A stretch of DNA of 64,000 bases, from positions 131,113,323-131,177,322 of the forward strand of contig OZ024821.1 of assembly GCA_964016985.1 (NCBI GenBank), given 5' to 3'. This DNA is from Anodontia alba (lineage: Eukaryota; Mollusca; Bivalvia; Lucinida; Lucinidae). A program made the position numbers and the translations under genes. This document shows positions 12,701 to 27,700 of this stretch, in pieces; position 1 is the stretch's first letter; every line of letters starts with the position of its first letter. The notes below the pieces were generated by a model. That model worked only from the letters and a program-made list of their open reading frames with translations. It had not been told where the DNA came from and made no database searches.

Positions 12701-15700
12701 GAAACACCTGATTATCCGTAAGCAGAACTTGGCTTTCCCATGTGACCTGAGCGAGGCTCGAACCACAACAGTGAGAATCCTAATGGATTACGAGTCAACT
12801 CTCCAATCCACACGGGGGCCTGCTGGAATGATTATGATTTGGTGCTTAATATTCTTTCAACTTTATTTAAGTTATATCTAAATGATGAAGGGATGATAAT
12901 GAAAGGCTATGTGCACATCTGTCATCAGCGGAACTGCCTCTAGCAGGTTTTGAACCCTGGACCTTATGATCCAAAGTCAGGATTTCTTGGCATGTAGGAA
13001 AGCAAACAGGAAGTCACCAAAGTTATCTTTTTGTAAAATATGGTATTGGGACAGATAGGTCTGAGTAAACAGTTTAGACCCAGATCAGATGCTGCAAAAT
13101 GTGGCATCTGATCAGGATGTACAATGTGTCAATTATCAAGCAGTTTTTAGGACACACCAACTGGCAGTCAAATGGTTTTGTTCAAATTTTAGGACAAGTA
13201 TGGTAAGGAGTTAAGGTGTTTTCAATATTTAGAGTAATCAGGGTACACTTACATATATTTGGGTTTATCTCAAGCAAAATGGGATCTTAAAAGAATATAT
13301 GTATTCAAAACAGCAAAGGCTTAGACTGGACTATGCACATGTAAAGTTGAAACAGAATGTCTGCTGCAGTTTTCAAAATGATAGGATATGTTTGTGTTGA
13401 GGTTTTAGGGCTCAGTCAACCCAATGGGGTCGTGTCAAGTGTGGCCAGTTTACCTAACAACACTTTTACTGGGCAGACTTAGTCCTCTAAGCACTTAACC
13501 AGTATTGTGCATATTCTTTCATCAGAAACTGACAACTGCCCTTCTTGAATCAGTGGAAGGGAGAAAATGATATTTCATGGTGTCAGATAAGAGTGGTTTC
13601 CAGATAATTATCTTGCTAATTTTTCCACCAAAAACATGTTGTGGGTACTCATTAAAACTGCCTTGGTTAGGCACTTCTAATCAGTACCCATAACAATTTT
13701 GTTTTGGGGCAATATATGTTTTTGTGGAGAAATAAGAAAAATAATATTTTTTAGAAGAAAGAAAGTGCCTTATCTGGAGTTATAGATCTATACAGTTCAC
13801 TGCACAAGTCAATAACATTGCAGAACAGACTGGCCAATATATTAACACTGCATGCTGAGTAAAAATTTCAGAACATGTCATTTTGATCTAGTAAGTGTTT
13901 TCAGAGAAGCAGATGTCCCCCACTGTGAATTTTCAGTTTTTCTACTGCTGTGGCCTTGAAAATTAAGTCAAGGTCACCCAAACCTAACCAGTTCTTTGTT
14001 ATGTCCCAATTATATATTAATGAAAATTTGGTAAGAATCCAACCACTGGTTCAAAAGATATTGTGTTTATTGTGTTGGGGTTTAACGACACGTCAACCCT
14101 TGAGGGTCATTTTGTGTCGTCTCCCAGAGAAAGGGAGAAAAGAGATAGAAGAGAGGGTAGAGGAGATGAAAGAGAGGGACAGGGAAGAAAGAGGAACAGG
14201 AATGAAAGTGAAGAAACAGAAGAAATAAAAACATTCACCCTCCACCCTTACCCACTACAAGGATAGCAGGCCTTGCCCAACTGTAAGCCAATATCAGTTG
14301 GCCGCCCCAGTGATGTAAGATACACAGCACCTTCGCACCACCCGACCACCCCCTCAAAAGATATTGTGCAAACAAGAAAGTGTCACAGAATTTTCAGTTT
14401 TTCTACTGCTGTGACCTTGAAAATTAGGACAGTTCACCAAAATCTAATCAGTTCTTTGTTGTGTGCCAATCCTATATCCATGCAAATTTGGTAAAAATCC
14501 AACAACTGGTTCACAAGACATTGTGCAGACAAGAAAGTGTCACACCAACACCAACCGGATTTGCACCAAACAAACACAATATGTCCCCCTCACCCAAGAT
14601 GGGGGGACATAAATAAGTTTTCTTATTTTACCTAGAAAATAGGATCTGACAATTCATGCAAATTGTCTCCTTAGGAGACAATTTGCATTAAATGTCAAAT
14701 CCTGTTTTCTAGGAAACAGAAAAGAAAAAATATCACTAGTTTGTTGTTCACTAAATTTGTCCATAGCATGGCAAGTGCTAATCAGGATCTTTGTTTTTCC
14801 TCAGTGGATTCTTCATTTGTTAAGTGAAGAGATGAGGATGATTTGGCACTTCACATCTCTTTCAGCATAATTTAATTCATACTGAGATGATGAAAAGGAT
14901 GATAATGAGAGGATCTGTGCAAAGAAGCGCCTTAGTCATATGTAGGATACGAATCCAGGACATTATGAACCAAAGTCAGGAGCACTAGGTTCTCAAGCAG
15001 AATGATTGTGTTGAGGTTTAACAACATGTCAACCCTTTCCTTGTGGGTCATTTTGTGTCATCTCCCAGAGAAAGGGAGAAAAGAGATAGAAGAGATAGTG
15101 GAGGAGATGAAAGAGGGACAGGGAAGAAAGAGGAACAGGAATGAAAGTGAAGAAACAGAAGAAATAAAACATTCCCCCTCTACCCTTACCTGCTACAAGG
15201 ATAGCAGGCCTTGCCCAACTGTAAGCCAATATCAGTTGGGACGCTGAAGTGACGCAAGATACGCGATACCTTCACCACACCTGACCACCCCAGGCTCTCA
15301 AGTAGACACTTCCGTGGGTGAACAGAAAAGGAACTGACTGATCTAACTGCAGGCATATCTGGACCTTCAATTGCATGGCTTAATTAATCTGCATCATCCA
15401 TCGCACCAGATAAGGCACTTTTTTTTCATCCGAAAGTAACTTTTAATTTTCTTGTTTCTCTATGAAAACATGCGTCTTTGTGGAGATAAAAGAATTTTTT
15501 TTATCTGGAGCTACAATATTTTACTTTTTTCAAACACATACATTGTGGCATTCATTAGAACCGTCTCAATGAGGCAACTCTTATGAGCATCACAACATAC
15601 ATTTTCATGGAGAAATAAGAAAAATGTCAATTCATTTTGGTCATAAATATTGTCTTCTAAAAAACTGAAAAGTTTTTGGACAGTTTCTTACTTCCTCATC

Positions 15701-18700
15701 CATTCCTCCCCAGAAATTAGAATAGGTTTCACCTATTGATGCGTTCAACATCGGGCTGATTATTGTCCTGAAAATATATAAATAAGGCTAGTTAGGGACT
15801 GTACAATATAATATGCAAAACTGTGAAAATCCTGACCAGCTGCACAGTTTTGCAGTCCAGCTACTTACCTTTTGTATCTAAAACACTTTAGTGTTATAGT
15901 GGTCTCTGATCTGCAATCTGTAAGCATACAAAACTGACCAAGGTGTCTATGTACTGGAATCTGAACTTTTGTCCAAAACATGCTAAATTCAAGACTCACA
16001 ATGACCTATCACAATAAAAGCACCGCAAGCATAATACCCCGCCATAGCAATTATTTGTTTATGTATTGAAGTTATCGTTGCGAAAATGTCTGGAAAGAAA
16101 ATGACGGAGGGACAGATAACAATCCTAAACCAGATCTTGATAATATCAATGGACAGATATCAATCCTAAAGCAGATCTTGCTTATATCAATGCATATAGC
16201 AAGTGGTTAAAAGGCCTTGTTATTTACTCAAGTTATCATCCAGAAATGAAAATATGGACGTGTCTCGGGCAGACAACACTGTAAAAATTTGATGAAATTT
16301 GCCCATTAGCAATTTCAAACCTGATCTCCTTACTGTCAATACATATAGCAAGTTTGATTAAAATCCCTTGTTATTTACTAAAGTTATCATCCGGAAACGA
16401 AAATATGGGCGTGTCTTGGGCAGATAACTCCATAAAGTAAAAATTTGACGAAATTTGCCCATTAGCAATCCCAAACCAGATCTCCTTAATGTCAATGCAT
16501 ATAGGAAGTTTGATGAAAATCCCTTGTTATTTACTCAAGTTATCATCCGAAAACGAAAATATGGGTGTGTCTCAGGCAGATAACTCCGTAAAAATTTGAC
16601 GAAATTTGCCCATTAGCAATCCCAAACCAGATCCCCTTAATGTCAATGCATATAGCAAGTTTGGTGAAAATCCCTTGTTATTTACTCAAGTTACAGTCCG
16701 GAAACGAAAATATGGGCGTGTCTCGGGCCGATAACTCCATAAAAAATTGACGAAATTTGCCCATTAGCAATCCCAAACCAGATCTCCACAAAATCAATGC
16801 ACATACCAAGTTTGGTGAAAATCCATTGATGTTTACTCAAGTTATCATCCGGAAACAAAAACGGACGGACGGGCGGACGTACTATGGACGTACGTACGGA
16901 CGGACGGACTCACGGACGGCCAACGTGAAACCATAATACCCCGCCACTATTGTGTGGCAGGGTATAAAAAGTCTAAACAGGCCATACAAGCAAAAAAAAA
17001 AGTACTTAAATATACTTGTTTGCTTAGTGTCTTCATTTTTTCTTTGCTTGTACAGCACAACTTGAAAGAAGAATCTATAGTCTTGTGATGAAATGCTATC
17101 AGAGGCTTCTGAATATCTTCTATAAAGAGTATGTGATCAATGAGGGGGTTGGCAACAGGATCCTAGATGCAATCTGAGTGCATGATGATCTCCTAGCCAT
17201 GGTGAAGATGGGATAACTCAAAATGATATGGCCACATCTCAAGGTCCTCTGACATCATCATATATCATAATCGGATTTTTGATTAACGTGCAGGTACAGG
17301 GGCAACATCCACATCAGTGGCCCCCCTTCCAGGTAGCTGGCTTGCTGCATGCATGGCAGATCTCACACCAGATCTCCAGGTACGTCTATCATGAGGGTTG
17401 ACAGCCGAGAGCTTCATGTCAAAGACAAATCTGCAGGGAACAATGAAAGGAGCAAGAATTATTCCGGATTGCATTTTTTTATCTGCCTTTGCAAAGAGGC
17501 ATTAGGTAGGGTTTCTAAAGACAATGCTCTAGACATAGTAATTATTATAATCAAAACCTTCTGATATTTTACTTTAGGAATTCATTAGAAGTGCCTGATC
17601 AGGGTGCTTTTAATCCACACCCAAAACATATTTTTTTCATTGTGAAATAAGAAAAAAAATATCTGGATACCCCTATTATTTGGCGTGATGTAAAGATATT
17701 AGGAAAAAGAATTTTTCACTCACTTCTGCTGCTCAATCAGTAAATTTAAGGTCTGTGGATTTTCTAACATAACATCTGCATCTATCATCTGAAAAAAAAA
17801 ATAAAATAAAATAAAATAAAAGAACTAACATTGGTATACTGGTACGAGAGTCATGCAAAAAGTTCTGTTACTAATAGGCTTTCTTAGTTTTATCCCAGGT
17901 ATATTTTAAAATGCTTCACTGCACGTGAATAGCTAACGATACTCGTTTATTTTGTGCAAATTGCTTTCCAACTGACCGAGTTATTTCAAATTGAAATACA
18001 TGCAGTCATATACACTGACTAAATTACTGGTTACATTGGAACATGGACCAGAAGACTGAAATTCGTAGCTATATTAAATGCCGCATTAGGCTTAATATAG
18101 ATTCAAAGCAGATAGTTAATGAATTGTGTGGTATATATAGACTCCAGACAATTTCAACGCGCACAGATTTTAGGTGGGTTAAAGCTTTTAAAGCTGGGAA
18201 ATTTTTTGTTGAAGATGATACCCATCCTGGAAGGCCTAAAACCTCTGTTACCAAGGCTAACATTGCTGCTGTAAAGATTGTGGTCGAACAGGATGCGTGA
18301 TTGTCTGTCAAAGATATAGCTAGTTGTACTGGCATATCAGAAGGCAGTGTGCAAACAATTCTGAAAAAGTGTTTGGACCTGAGAAAGGTTTGCGCTAGGT
18401 GGGTACCTCATTTGCACACTGAGGAGCAAAAGACACAATGCCTTAAATGTGCCCGGGAACTTTTGAAAACATACAAAGGCTGTAATAGTTGGGTTATTTC
18501 TAACTTGCTAACAGGTGATGAAACCTGGATGCACATGTTTGAGCCACAAAGAAGGGCTGATAATAAGCAATGGAAGCGAAAAGATAAAAAATGTCCATGT
18601 ATTGCCAAGAGAACCATAAGTTCAAAAAAGATGTTGTACACACCTCATAAGTGTGAGGCTGCTAAGTCTTTTTTGCCTTCTGAAAAGGTGAAAGTTTTAA

Positions 18701-21700
18701 ACCATCCACCTTAGTCACCTGACCTGAGTCCCTGTGACTTCTTTTTATTTCCAAGGCTTAAGAAAATGCTTTCTGGAAATAAGTATACGTCTAGGAGTTC
18801 TCTTGGCAGCGCTATTTATCAGTGTCTCCAACAGATACCAAAAGAAGACTATTTATCTGCTTTTCACGACTGGGTAAAAAGGTTACAAAAATGTGTTTCA
18901 GTAAAGGGGGAATACTCTGAAGGTTTGTAATAAAATAAAAACATGTTTGATAAAACGTAGCACTGAAGTTATCCGAACCCAGTGACAAAACTTTTTGCAG
19001 GACCCTCGTACATGATGTCAAGTGCCCCCCAAGTACAGTAAAATTCTGTAATAAAGACCACTTTTGGGACTATCTAAAGTGGTCTTACTAGTGGGATGGT
19101 CTTAATACTGAATCATTACGAAAATATGCCTATTCAAATATACTGAAAATTTTACTATCAAAGAATGAAATTTTCGGATAAAAAATTCTGATATTTTTCA
19201 TATTTCTGCTCAAAACATAGATTGTGGTACTCACCAGAACCGCCTCGATGAGGTTCTAACAAGTACTCACAATCTATGCTTTTGAGCAGAAATAAGAAAA
19301 ATAATGTATACCCCTGTAAACCCAAGCATTATTATACATGTAAAAGTGGGGTTTAAGGGGGTCAAACTTATATAGGTGTGTTTTCGTGATGTATAGTGGT
19401 AAATTTTGATTACTTTATGCCATACTTTTTTGCCAAAATTTTGCTTTTATGTAGTTGCTTCCTAAAATACTTAGTGGAATGGAAAACAGTGTAGACTCTG
19501 ATCAGACAGCTCTTGAAGGAGCAGTCTGATATGGGTCTACTCTGTTTGAACATGCCATTTTGTCAGATATGGTGTATAAAATTTTAGCACAATTACCATA
19601 TTGAGAAAAACATTTGGGACTGACAAAAGGTAGCCTTAAAAGTGGAGTGGTCTTAGTGGAATTTAACAGTATACATGTACCATATGTGAAGAAAGATGGC
19701 AAAATCCAAAAAGAAGCCATGCAGCCTTGCTAAAGTGCCTGCCACAACAGCAGCAGTCAACATTCTGAAATATTTTTATATCTGAGAAAACAAGGTTTGA
19801 CATTTTATACAAACTATCTGCAAGCCAGATGATTCCCATTGAATATCAAGCCTTATTTTCATGGAAAAATACAAAAAAAAATTAAAACATATAGCATGGT
19901 TTCAAATCCTAAAATGTTGTATCCAAACAGAATTATATAGATTATACAGAAAAATGATCATTTATGTTTGGATACAACAGCGGCTGTTAGGCTTACACAA
20001 TTCTTTGCTTTGGATGCCCGCAACTGTATTATAAAGAGGCTGCTCTGTACATGTATTTTTTTAACCCTTCTCAGGCTGAATAAATTAAGATGCCACGCCC
20101 ACTTCTGATTTCCAGCCAATCAGATTACTTGATCCAGGCTTTTGATAGAAATTCACATATTTAACGACAAACAGTGCAGATCCAGATCAGTTGGCTTCTT
20201 CAGAAGCCAAATGATCTGGATCTGCACTGTTTGCTAAGACAGGGCATGTCGTGTTTAGCAAGAGAAGGGTTAAACCTATAAAAATGAAAAATTAAATTTG
20301 AAGAAACTTAAACTAATGCCTATCATGCAGACAGTGCACTAGCTCTTCCTGTAATTCAATGCAGACAAGCTTAAAACTCAGTACTTACCAGCAAATAATC
20401 AGCCCACAACTCTCTGGCTGCTTGTAGAGCCTGCTGTCGAAGCCATATGACATTGTCAAATCTTTGTTTGGACCAGTCACATGGCCCCTTCTCATCACTG
20501 TATGCTGTAAAGGATATACATGTACATGTACATGTATAAGAAACACTGTTCTCTAAATATAGAATATAACTTTAATGTGCAATAAGGAAATTGCTTACAC
20601 ATGATTAAATTCCTGGAATCTAGATTCTGGCTGCAACAATGAATGGAATGATAAAAAAACTAGAAACATGTTCGTAAAGCACTAAGCCCCCAACTACATG
20701 CCCAAGTGGGAAAATTGCATAACTCTGACAAAATTAATCCAATTTTTTTTTTTTCTAAAAGTTAAACAGGTGATCTACTCATCATCCACAATGAACTCAC
20801 CAAGTTTCAAGGCTCTCAAATAGTTTTCAAAACATCTTCTCCACAAGATTTCATTATGCCCCGTAGGCTTACAATACAATGAGTCCAAATATATGAAATT
20901 TCAAAACCCGAGCACATATAGTTCTAAAGATACATGTACGCAAAGTCACGAAAGTGCTAACATGCTTAAGTCAAAAGCCTAATTGGAACAAATATTTAAA
21001 AACATTCACCAAAAGTTAATCAGATCATCTAAATAATGATCCTTGATTCCCTGCAAAATTTCATGAACCTATCTCTAGGGATACCGGAGATATTTTGCTT
21101 ACAATAGTTTCCTATGCTAAAATACCTAAGTCTGAAAAGGAGGCATAATTTGTTCAAATATTTATAGAAGTGCACCAAAATGTAATCAGGTCATCTTCAC
21201 ATTGGAGCCAAACTGCTTGCGAAATTTCATGAGTCTAACTCAAGTGGTTCCTTAGATATTTCTCTTATTTACCCCATAATATAAAAACTTAACAAAATAA
21301 AAATATTTTATGACCTACAGTCCCTATTTTAAAATTCCATGGAACCCGAAACACACATATAATTTTATTTGGCCTTCAGATAATTTTCATTCTTATTTAG
21401 ACTTGAAAAAGAATGCTTTGATACTCAATAGCAGCTCCTCGGTGATAATTTTTCAAGATAATGTTTTCTATTTTGCCACAAAAGTACAGTCCAACCTGTA
21501 CTTTTGACCACCACTTTTCAGCGTGCACCTGTCTTTAACTGCCATTTTTGGGTCCCCACCCCTCCAAATGATTTCCCATGTAAATGACCCTATATTAAGC
21601 AAGCACTTGTCTAACACGACAAACAGTCGGTAAAAAATATTCGAAATTGCATAAAACACTTGCTTAAGTGGCCATTATTGTATTTTTTCACTAATGCATT

Positions 21701-24700
21701 ACTTTGGTATAAAAGTTCAGAGCGCTGGGTCTGACTATTTCGGTGTTTAGTGAGACCCAACTGCCCATTAAAGCCAAACGAACAGTTGTATTAGTTTTAT
21801 GTATTGGAGCATGGTATAAATCAATATGTTCAAATTCAGTGCAGTGAGATCGGTAACCAGTAGAATGACAATCAAAGGATGTTTGTTTATTTTGATGACC
21901 AGATTTATAAACCTTTAATTTCAAATTTCTTTTGTTTCTGGAATGGTCCAGTAATGTTACAGGCCATACCAGCCACCTGATGAGTACCTTGGTCGAGACA
22001 AAAAAATTTTCTCAGGGCTCAGTTGAACCCCTATTAAGCAAGCACATGTTTTCAGCAAGCAACTGTGCCTTATCCCATAGCCGCTTCAGGGTTGCCACTC
22101 ATTTTCTATTTCAAAATTCCCTGACTTTTTCCTGACTTTTCACCATTTTCCAGACATTTTTGATGGCCTCTCAACTCCCCTTACAGCGGTCCTCAGCCAC
22201 CAAATCTTCCAATAGAGCACTTACATTCAGAGAAGAAAAACAATCATTTAACAAAAGAATGTGGCCAATTCTGTAAATTTATGTTTCTGAAAATTAAGAG
22301 ACTGCCATAACCATCTCAGTTTTCAGAAATTTTTAAATTCCCTGATTTTTGTCAGTTTATTTTTTTTTTTTTTTTCCAATTTCTATGACTCAAACCAAAA
22401 TTCCCTGACCTGGAAAAAGTTTCATTTTCCAGACATTTTTTCCTGACTGTGGCAACCCTGTGCTTGCTTAAGACAGATTGGATTGTACATTGTTGTACCC
22501 ATTAGAGGTGCCTCAGTGAGGCACTTTTAATGTGTACCACAACATACGAATTGTGGAGAAATAAGAAAAACAGCAATATTTTTTCAGATGAAAAAGGTAC
22601 TTTATCTGGAGTTATACAATCTACAGGGCTGTGGAAATACCTTACCCAACTTGTCAGAATTGTCTGATTTCTCGGAGGACCAGTAAGAAATTTCAATTTA
22701 CTTGCCCTGGGACTAGGACTTCATAGCTCTAGCTAAGAAGAGCATCCAATTTATGATATATATATTTTTCTTACTTCTTGAAAAGAACATGTTGTGGGTA
22801 CTCATTAGAAGGCCCAAATGGAACATGTTTTCTTCAAGAAATAAGTAAAATGCTAATTTTTGGGCAAGTAAAAATATCGGTTAGAAAAAAGTGGACTTTG
22901 ACCATTTACTTGTCTGTCGACAAGTAATAAAATTTGACAATTCCACAACCCTTCAATATACCTCTTTCTTCATCATCAAACACATAGTCCACATAGTTGT
23001 ATAGGTGCTCAGTAGCATTTAGCCATTCTTGAACCAGTTTGGTAGAATTATCTAGACTGTGATCACTTCTGATCCTATAAAATGAGAAGAAAAAGGCATG
23101 TTCTTGTTACCTGTACCTGCCATATCAGGGTTAACCATTAAAAGCACCATATTCCTCAAAAATAGACATTTATTATCCAAGACAGGTTTAATAAATTGAT
23201 ATATGGTATTAATATGATCATAAAATGTGGCATCAGACAGCCTGTAAAATTTGAACCAAAAGTCAAGCATGAGCACTGAACAAATAGCCACAGCAATTGG
23301 AAACTAGAACAGTGTTTTCTGAGGAAAACGTATGTCCCCGCACCAGTTTGAACAGACATATTGTTAAAACAGATTGTATCTATAATAAACTCAAGGTCGC
23401 AATATACCTATATGTAAGTTTGGTCAAAATTCATCCATTCCTCAATGAGATAGGGTGCTGACAAGCCATTTTCTGAAATCATAGCCCTTGTGTAACCTTG
23501 AAAATGGGATCAAGGTCACAAAATATCTAATCAGTTCTTGTCTCTGTCTCAACAATATAGCTGTGCAAGTTTGGTCAAAATCCATCCATTCATTCAGCAG
23601 ACAGCGTGCAGACAAGCCATTATCCAACAATCTGAGCCCTCCTGCGACCTTGAAAATGCGGTCAAGGTCACCAAAATAAAATTAGTTATTTTCCATGCCA
23701 CAACAATTTGGCTGTGCAAGTTTAGTTAAAATCCATCCATTCCTTTAAGAGATACAGTGCAGACAAGCCATTTTCCAACAATCTAAGCCCTTGTGTGACC
23801 TTGAAAATGGAATCAAGGTCACCAAAATCTAATCAGTTCTTTTCCATGTCCCAAAAATATAGCTGTGCAAGTCTGGTTGAAATCTACTCATTCCTTCAGG
23901 AGACAAGGTGCAGACAAGCCATTTTTCCACCAATCTAAGCCTTAGTGTGACCTTGAAAATGGGGTCAAGGTCGTCAAAATCTAACCAGTTCTTTTCCATG
24001 TCTCAACAATTAAGATGTAGAAGTTTGGTCAAAATCCATTCATTCATTTAGGAGATAGGGTGCAGACAAGCAATTTTCCAACAATTTAAGCCTTACTGTG
24101 ATCTTGAAAATGGGATCAAGGTCACAAAAATCTAATCAGTTCTTTTCCATATCTCAACAATATAGCTGTACAAGTTTGGTCAAATCCATTTATTCATTCA
24201 GCAGACAGGATGCATACAAACCATTTTCCAACAAATCTATGCCCTCCCGTGACCTTGAAAATGGGGTCAAGGTCACCAAAATCTAATCAGTTCTTTTACA
24301 TGTCCCAGCATTGTAGATGTGCAAGTTTGGTCAAAATCTATTCATTCCTACAATAGATAGGGTGCGGACAAGCCATTTTCCAACAATCTAAGCCCTCCTG
24401 TGACCTTGAAAATGGGGTCAAGGTCACCAAAATCTAATCAGTTCTTTTACATATCCCAGCAATAAAGATGTGCAAGTTTGGTTAAAATCTATTCATTCCT
24501 TCAAGAGATAGGATGCGGAAAAGCCATTTTCCAACAATCTAAGCCCTACTGTGACCTTGAAAATGTGGTCAAGGTCACCAAAATCTAATCAGTTCTTTTA
24601 CATGTCCCAGCATTGTAGATGTGCAAGTTTGGTCAAAATCTATTCATTCCCACAATAGACAGGGTGCGGACAAGCCATTTTCCAACAATCTAAGCCCTCC

Positions 24701-27700
24701 TGTGACCTTGAAAATGGGGTCAAGGTCACCAAAATCTAATCAGTTCTTTTACATGTCCCAGCAATATAGACGTGCAAGTTTGGTTAAAATCTATTCATTC
24801 CTTCAAGAGACAGGATGCGGACAAGCCATTTTCCAACAATCTAAGCCCTCCAGGCTCCTGTGACCTTGAAAAAGGGGTCAAGGTCACCAAAATCTAATCA
24901 GCATTTTTCCCCCTCCCAATGATATATTTGTGTAAGTTTGGCTAAAATATGTCCATTCAATAAAGAGATAGAGTGCGGACAAAAGGCTACACCGCCGCCG
25001 CCGGCGGGATCCACACTAAAAACAATATGCCCCCCCATGGTGGGGGGACATAACAAATGGCCGCCACCAATGCTAGAAATAACATCAACAAGAGGGCCAT
25101 GATGGTCGTGGATTGCTCACCTGAGCTAAGATTAGCTCTGGCGGCCAGTTTCTTCAGCGGAGTGGAACCATTTTAGCAATTTTGGTAGAGGCTCACCCAA
25201 GGAACATTTCTGTGAAATTATTTTAAAGTTGGGCCATTGGCCTAGGAAGAGATGTCATTTAAAGGTTTTTTCTATTTTTAGCTCTGGTGGCCATTTTGTT
25301 CAGCAGAGCAGAACCATTTTAGCATTTTGGTAGAGGGTCAGCGAAGGTACATTTCTGCGAAATTATTTTGAAATTGGGCCATTGGCCTAGGAGTTGCCGT
25401 TTAAAGGCTTTTCTATTTTTAGCTCTGGCGGCCATTTTATTCAGCCGAGTGGAACCATTTAGCAATTTTGGTAGAGGGTCACCCAAGAAACATTTCTGTG
25501 AAATTATTTTGAAATGGGGCCACTAGCCTCGGAGGAGATGTTGTTTAAAGGTTTTTTTTTTTTGGCTCTGGGCCATTTTGTTCAGCAGAGTGGAACCATT
25601 TTAGCAATTTTGATAGAGGGTCACCCAAGGAACATTTCTGTGAAATTACTTTGAAATCGGGCAACTGGCCTAGGAGGAGATGTCGTTTAAAGGTTTTTTT
25701 TTTTCTATTTTTAGCTCTTGCGGCTATTTTGTTCAGGGAAGCGGAACCATTTTAGCAATTTTGATAGAGGGTCACCCAAGGAACAGTCCTGTGAAATTAC
25801 TTCAAAATCCATTCACCCGTTTATGAGATGTCATTTGTTACCGCACGACGGATGACACACGACCGACACAGGGCGCATGAACTACAGGCCAAAATCATAC
25901 CAGATTGTCTGTTTGTTTAAATCAGTGATTTTTTTACCTGCGCTTCCTGCGTCCCATACTCACACCTTTTGCTTTGGTACTAACATTTAAAATCTCAGCA
26001 AATCCCAAGACTCACAGAATTATCGTGCAAAATTCAGTTATGTACACAATAATTTTATAGTAGGACTCATTTTATATAGCCCAAGTGCGTCCTGGCATAA
26101 AAGTTATAAATAAATCACTGTTAAATGTATTTTCTTCATTATTTTACAGTTTTCTTTGCATTTTAAATAATTTCTGTGCCCATTTGTAGTGAATTGAACT
26201 AAACTGCAAGTAAAAGCAACCGACCACAATGCGTTTGCAGCCAGTATTGCAATAAATTTTCTGTCTGTGCCCAGATGGCGCACAAACTTATTTTTTCTGC
26301 TCCAAAACATGAAAATATGCATCAATGGCGCAGCCTGGCTTGAACACTGAGCAAAACAGTAGCTTTAATATCGCTTATGATAGATATCAGTCTGCCATGA
26401 ATTCTGTGCATTAAAATATTATTTCTGTTGTCCAAAAGCAATTTCTAAGTCCCGCAGTAAGTGTCCAGTAAACCGTGTGTAGATTCTCATGGAACTGCTC
26501 AGATTTTGGGGATGTTCACGTTTCCAGTACAAGTTTTTGTTTGTGCTGAGGTTTTACGGCCCAGTCAACCCAATGGGGTCATGTCGAGCGCGGTCAGTTT
26601 ACCTAACCACACGTTTACTGGGCAGGCTTAGTCCTCTAAGCGGTTAACCAGTATTGTGCACATTCTTTCGCCAGAAACTGACAACTGCCCTTCTTGAATC
26701 AGCGGAAGGGAGAGAATGACCGTAGAAAATATTTCATGATCAATCTCCACGAAAGAATGTTGCCGACCTCGGCGGAGGTTGAACCCGCGACCTCCTGGTC
26801 TCCAGTCGGAGCCACTGAGGCGGGCTCCCAGTACAAGTTAAAAAGTTATGTTTTCACTTGTTCTCTCATGAAGAAACCGCATGCTCATAACGGTGATGTC
26901 ACGTGATTTTTATGCGTAAAACCACTCTGTGAGAAAAACAAACTTATTACCATGTAAAATTGCAGAGCATTTTCAATGCATTCGAAACATACATGTATAT
27001 ATTAAAACTACGCCAATTTTTTTCTGCAAATTTTAGCAGAAGATTGTACTTTAACAAGTAAACAAGACCCAGACTTTTTTTCGCAGCATATATCGATCAC
27101 AACATAGTGCAAAATAAAAATTGAAATGACGTTTTGTAGAAAGCTGGACTCAGAAGTCCATGATCAAAATGTGACATATATTTGCGGTAACGTGTAAGAG
27201 AGCATTAACTGGTTTTGATTGATTAATGTTTCACTTCACTAACAAAAACCCTCAATGCCAAAAACACTCAAGATTAATAGATAACTTCAGACAGCAACAA
27301 ACTTTTTGGGTGTGGTGGGGTACCAAATTTAAATGGAAGTCAGTGGGAGGAGGGATGCCACTGTGAGGATTTGTTCAGTATTTCTTGAGAAATGCCCCTC
27401 CAATCTTTTGCCAAAGAAAAGTACAAAATATAAATATCTGCTCTACATGGTCGGGTATGAAAGCCATGGCCGAGTTGCCAAGCCGAGCCGAAAAAGCTGA
27501 GCCTGATATAGTGCTTTCTTGTATTTTTTAAAATGAGTTCAAGATACTTATTTCTTTTAATCTTATATTACCATATATGTAAAATGCTGTATCCATAATA
27601 AAAATTTATATAATTACTTGCTTATTTATGACTTTATACCCAATTTTCCATTCAAGAGGGGTATGAAAGCCATGGCCGCGAAAGGAATATGTTTTGGCCA

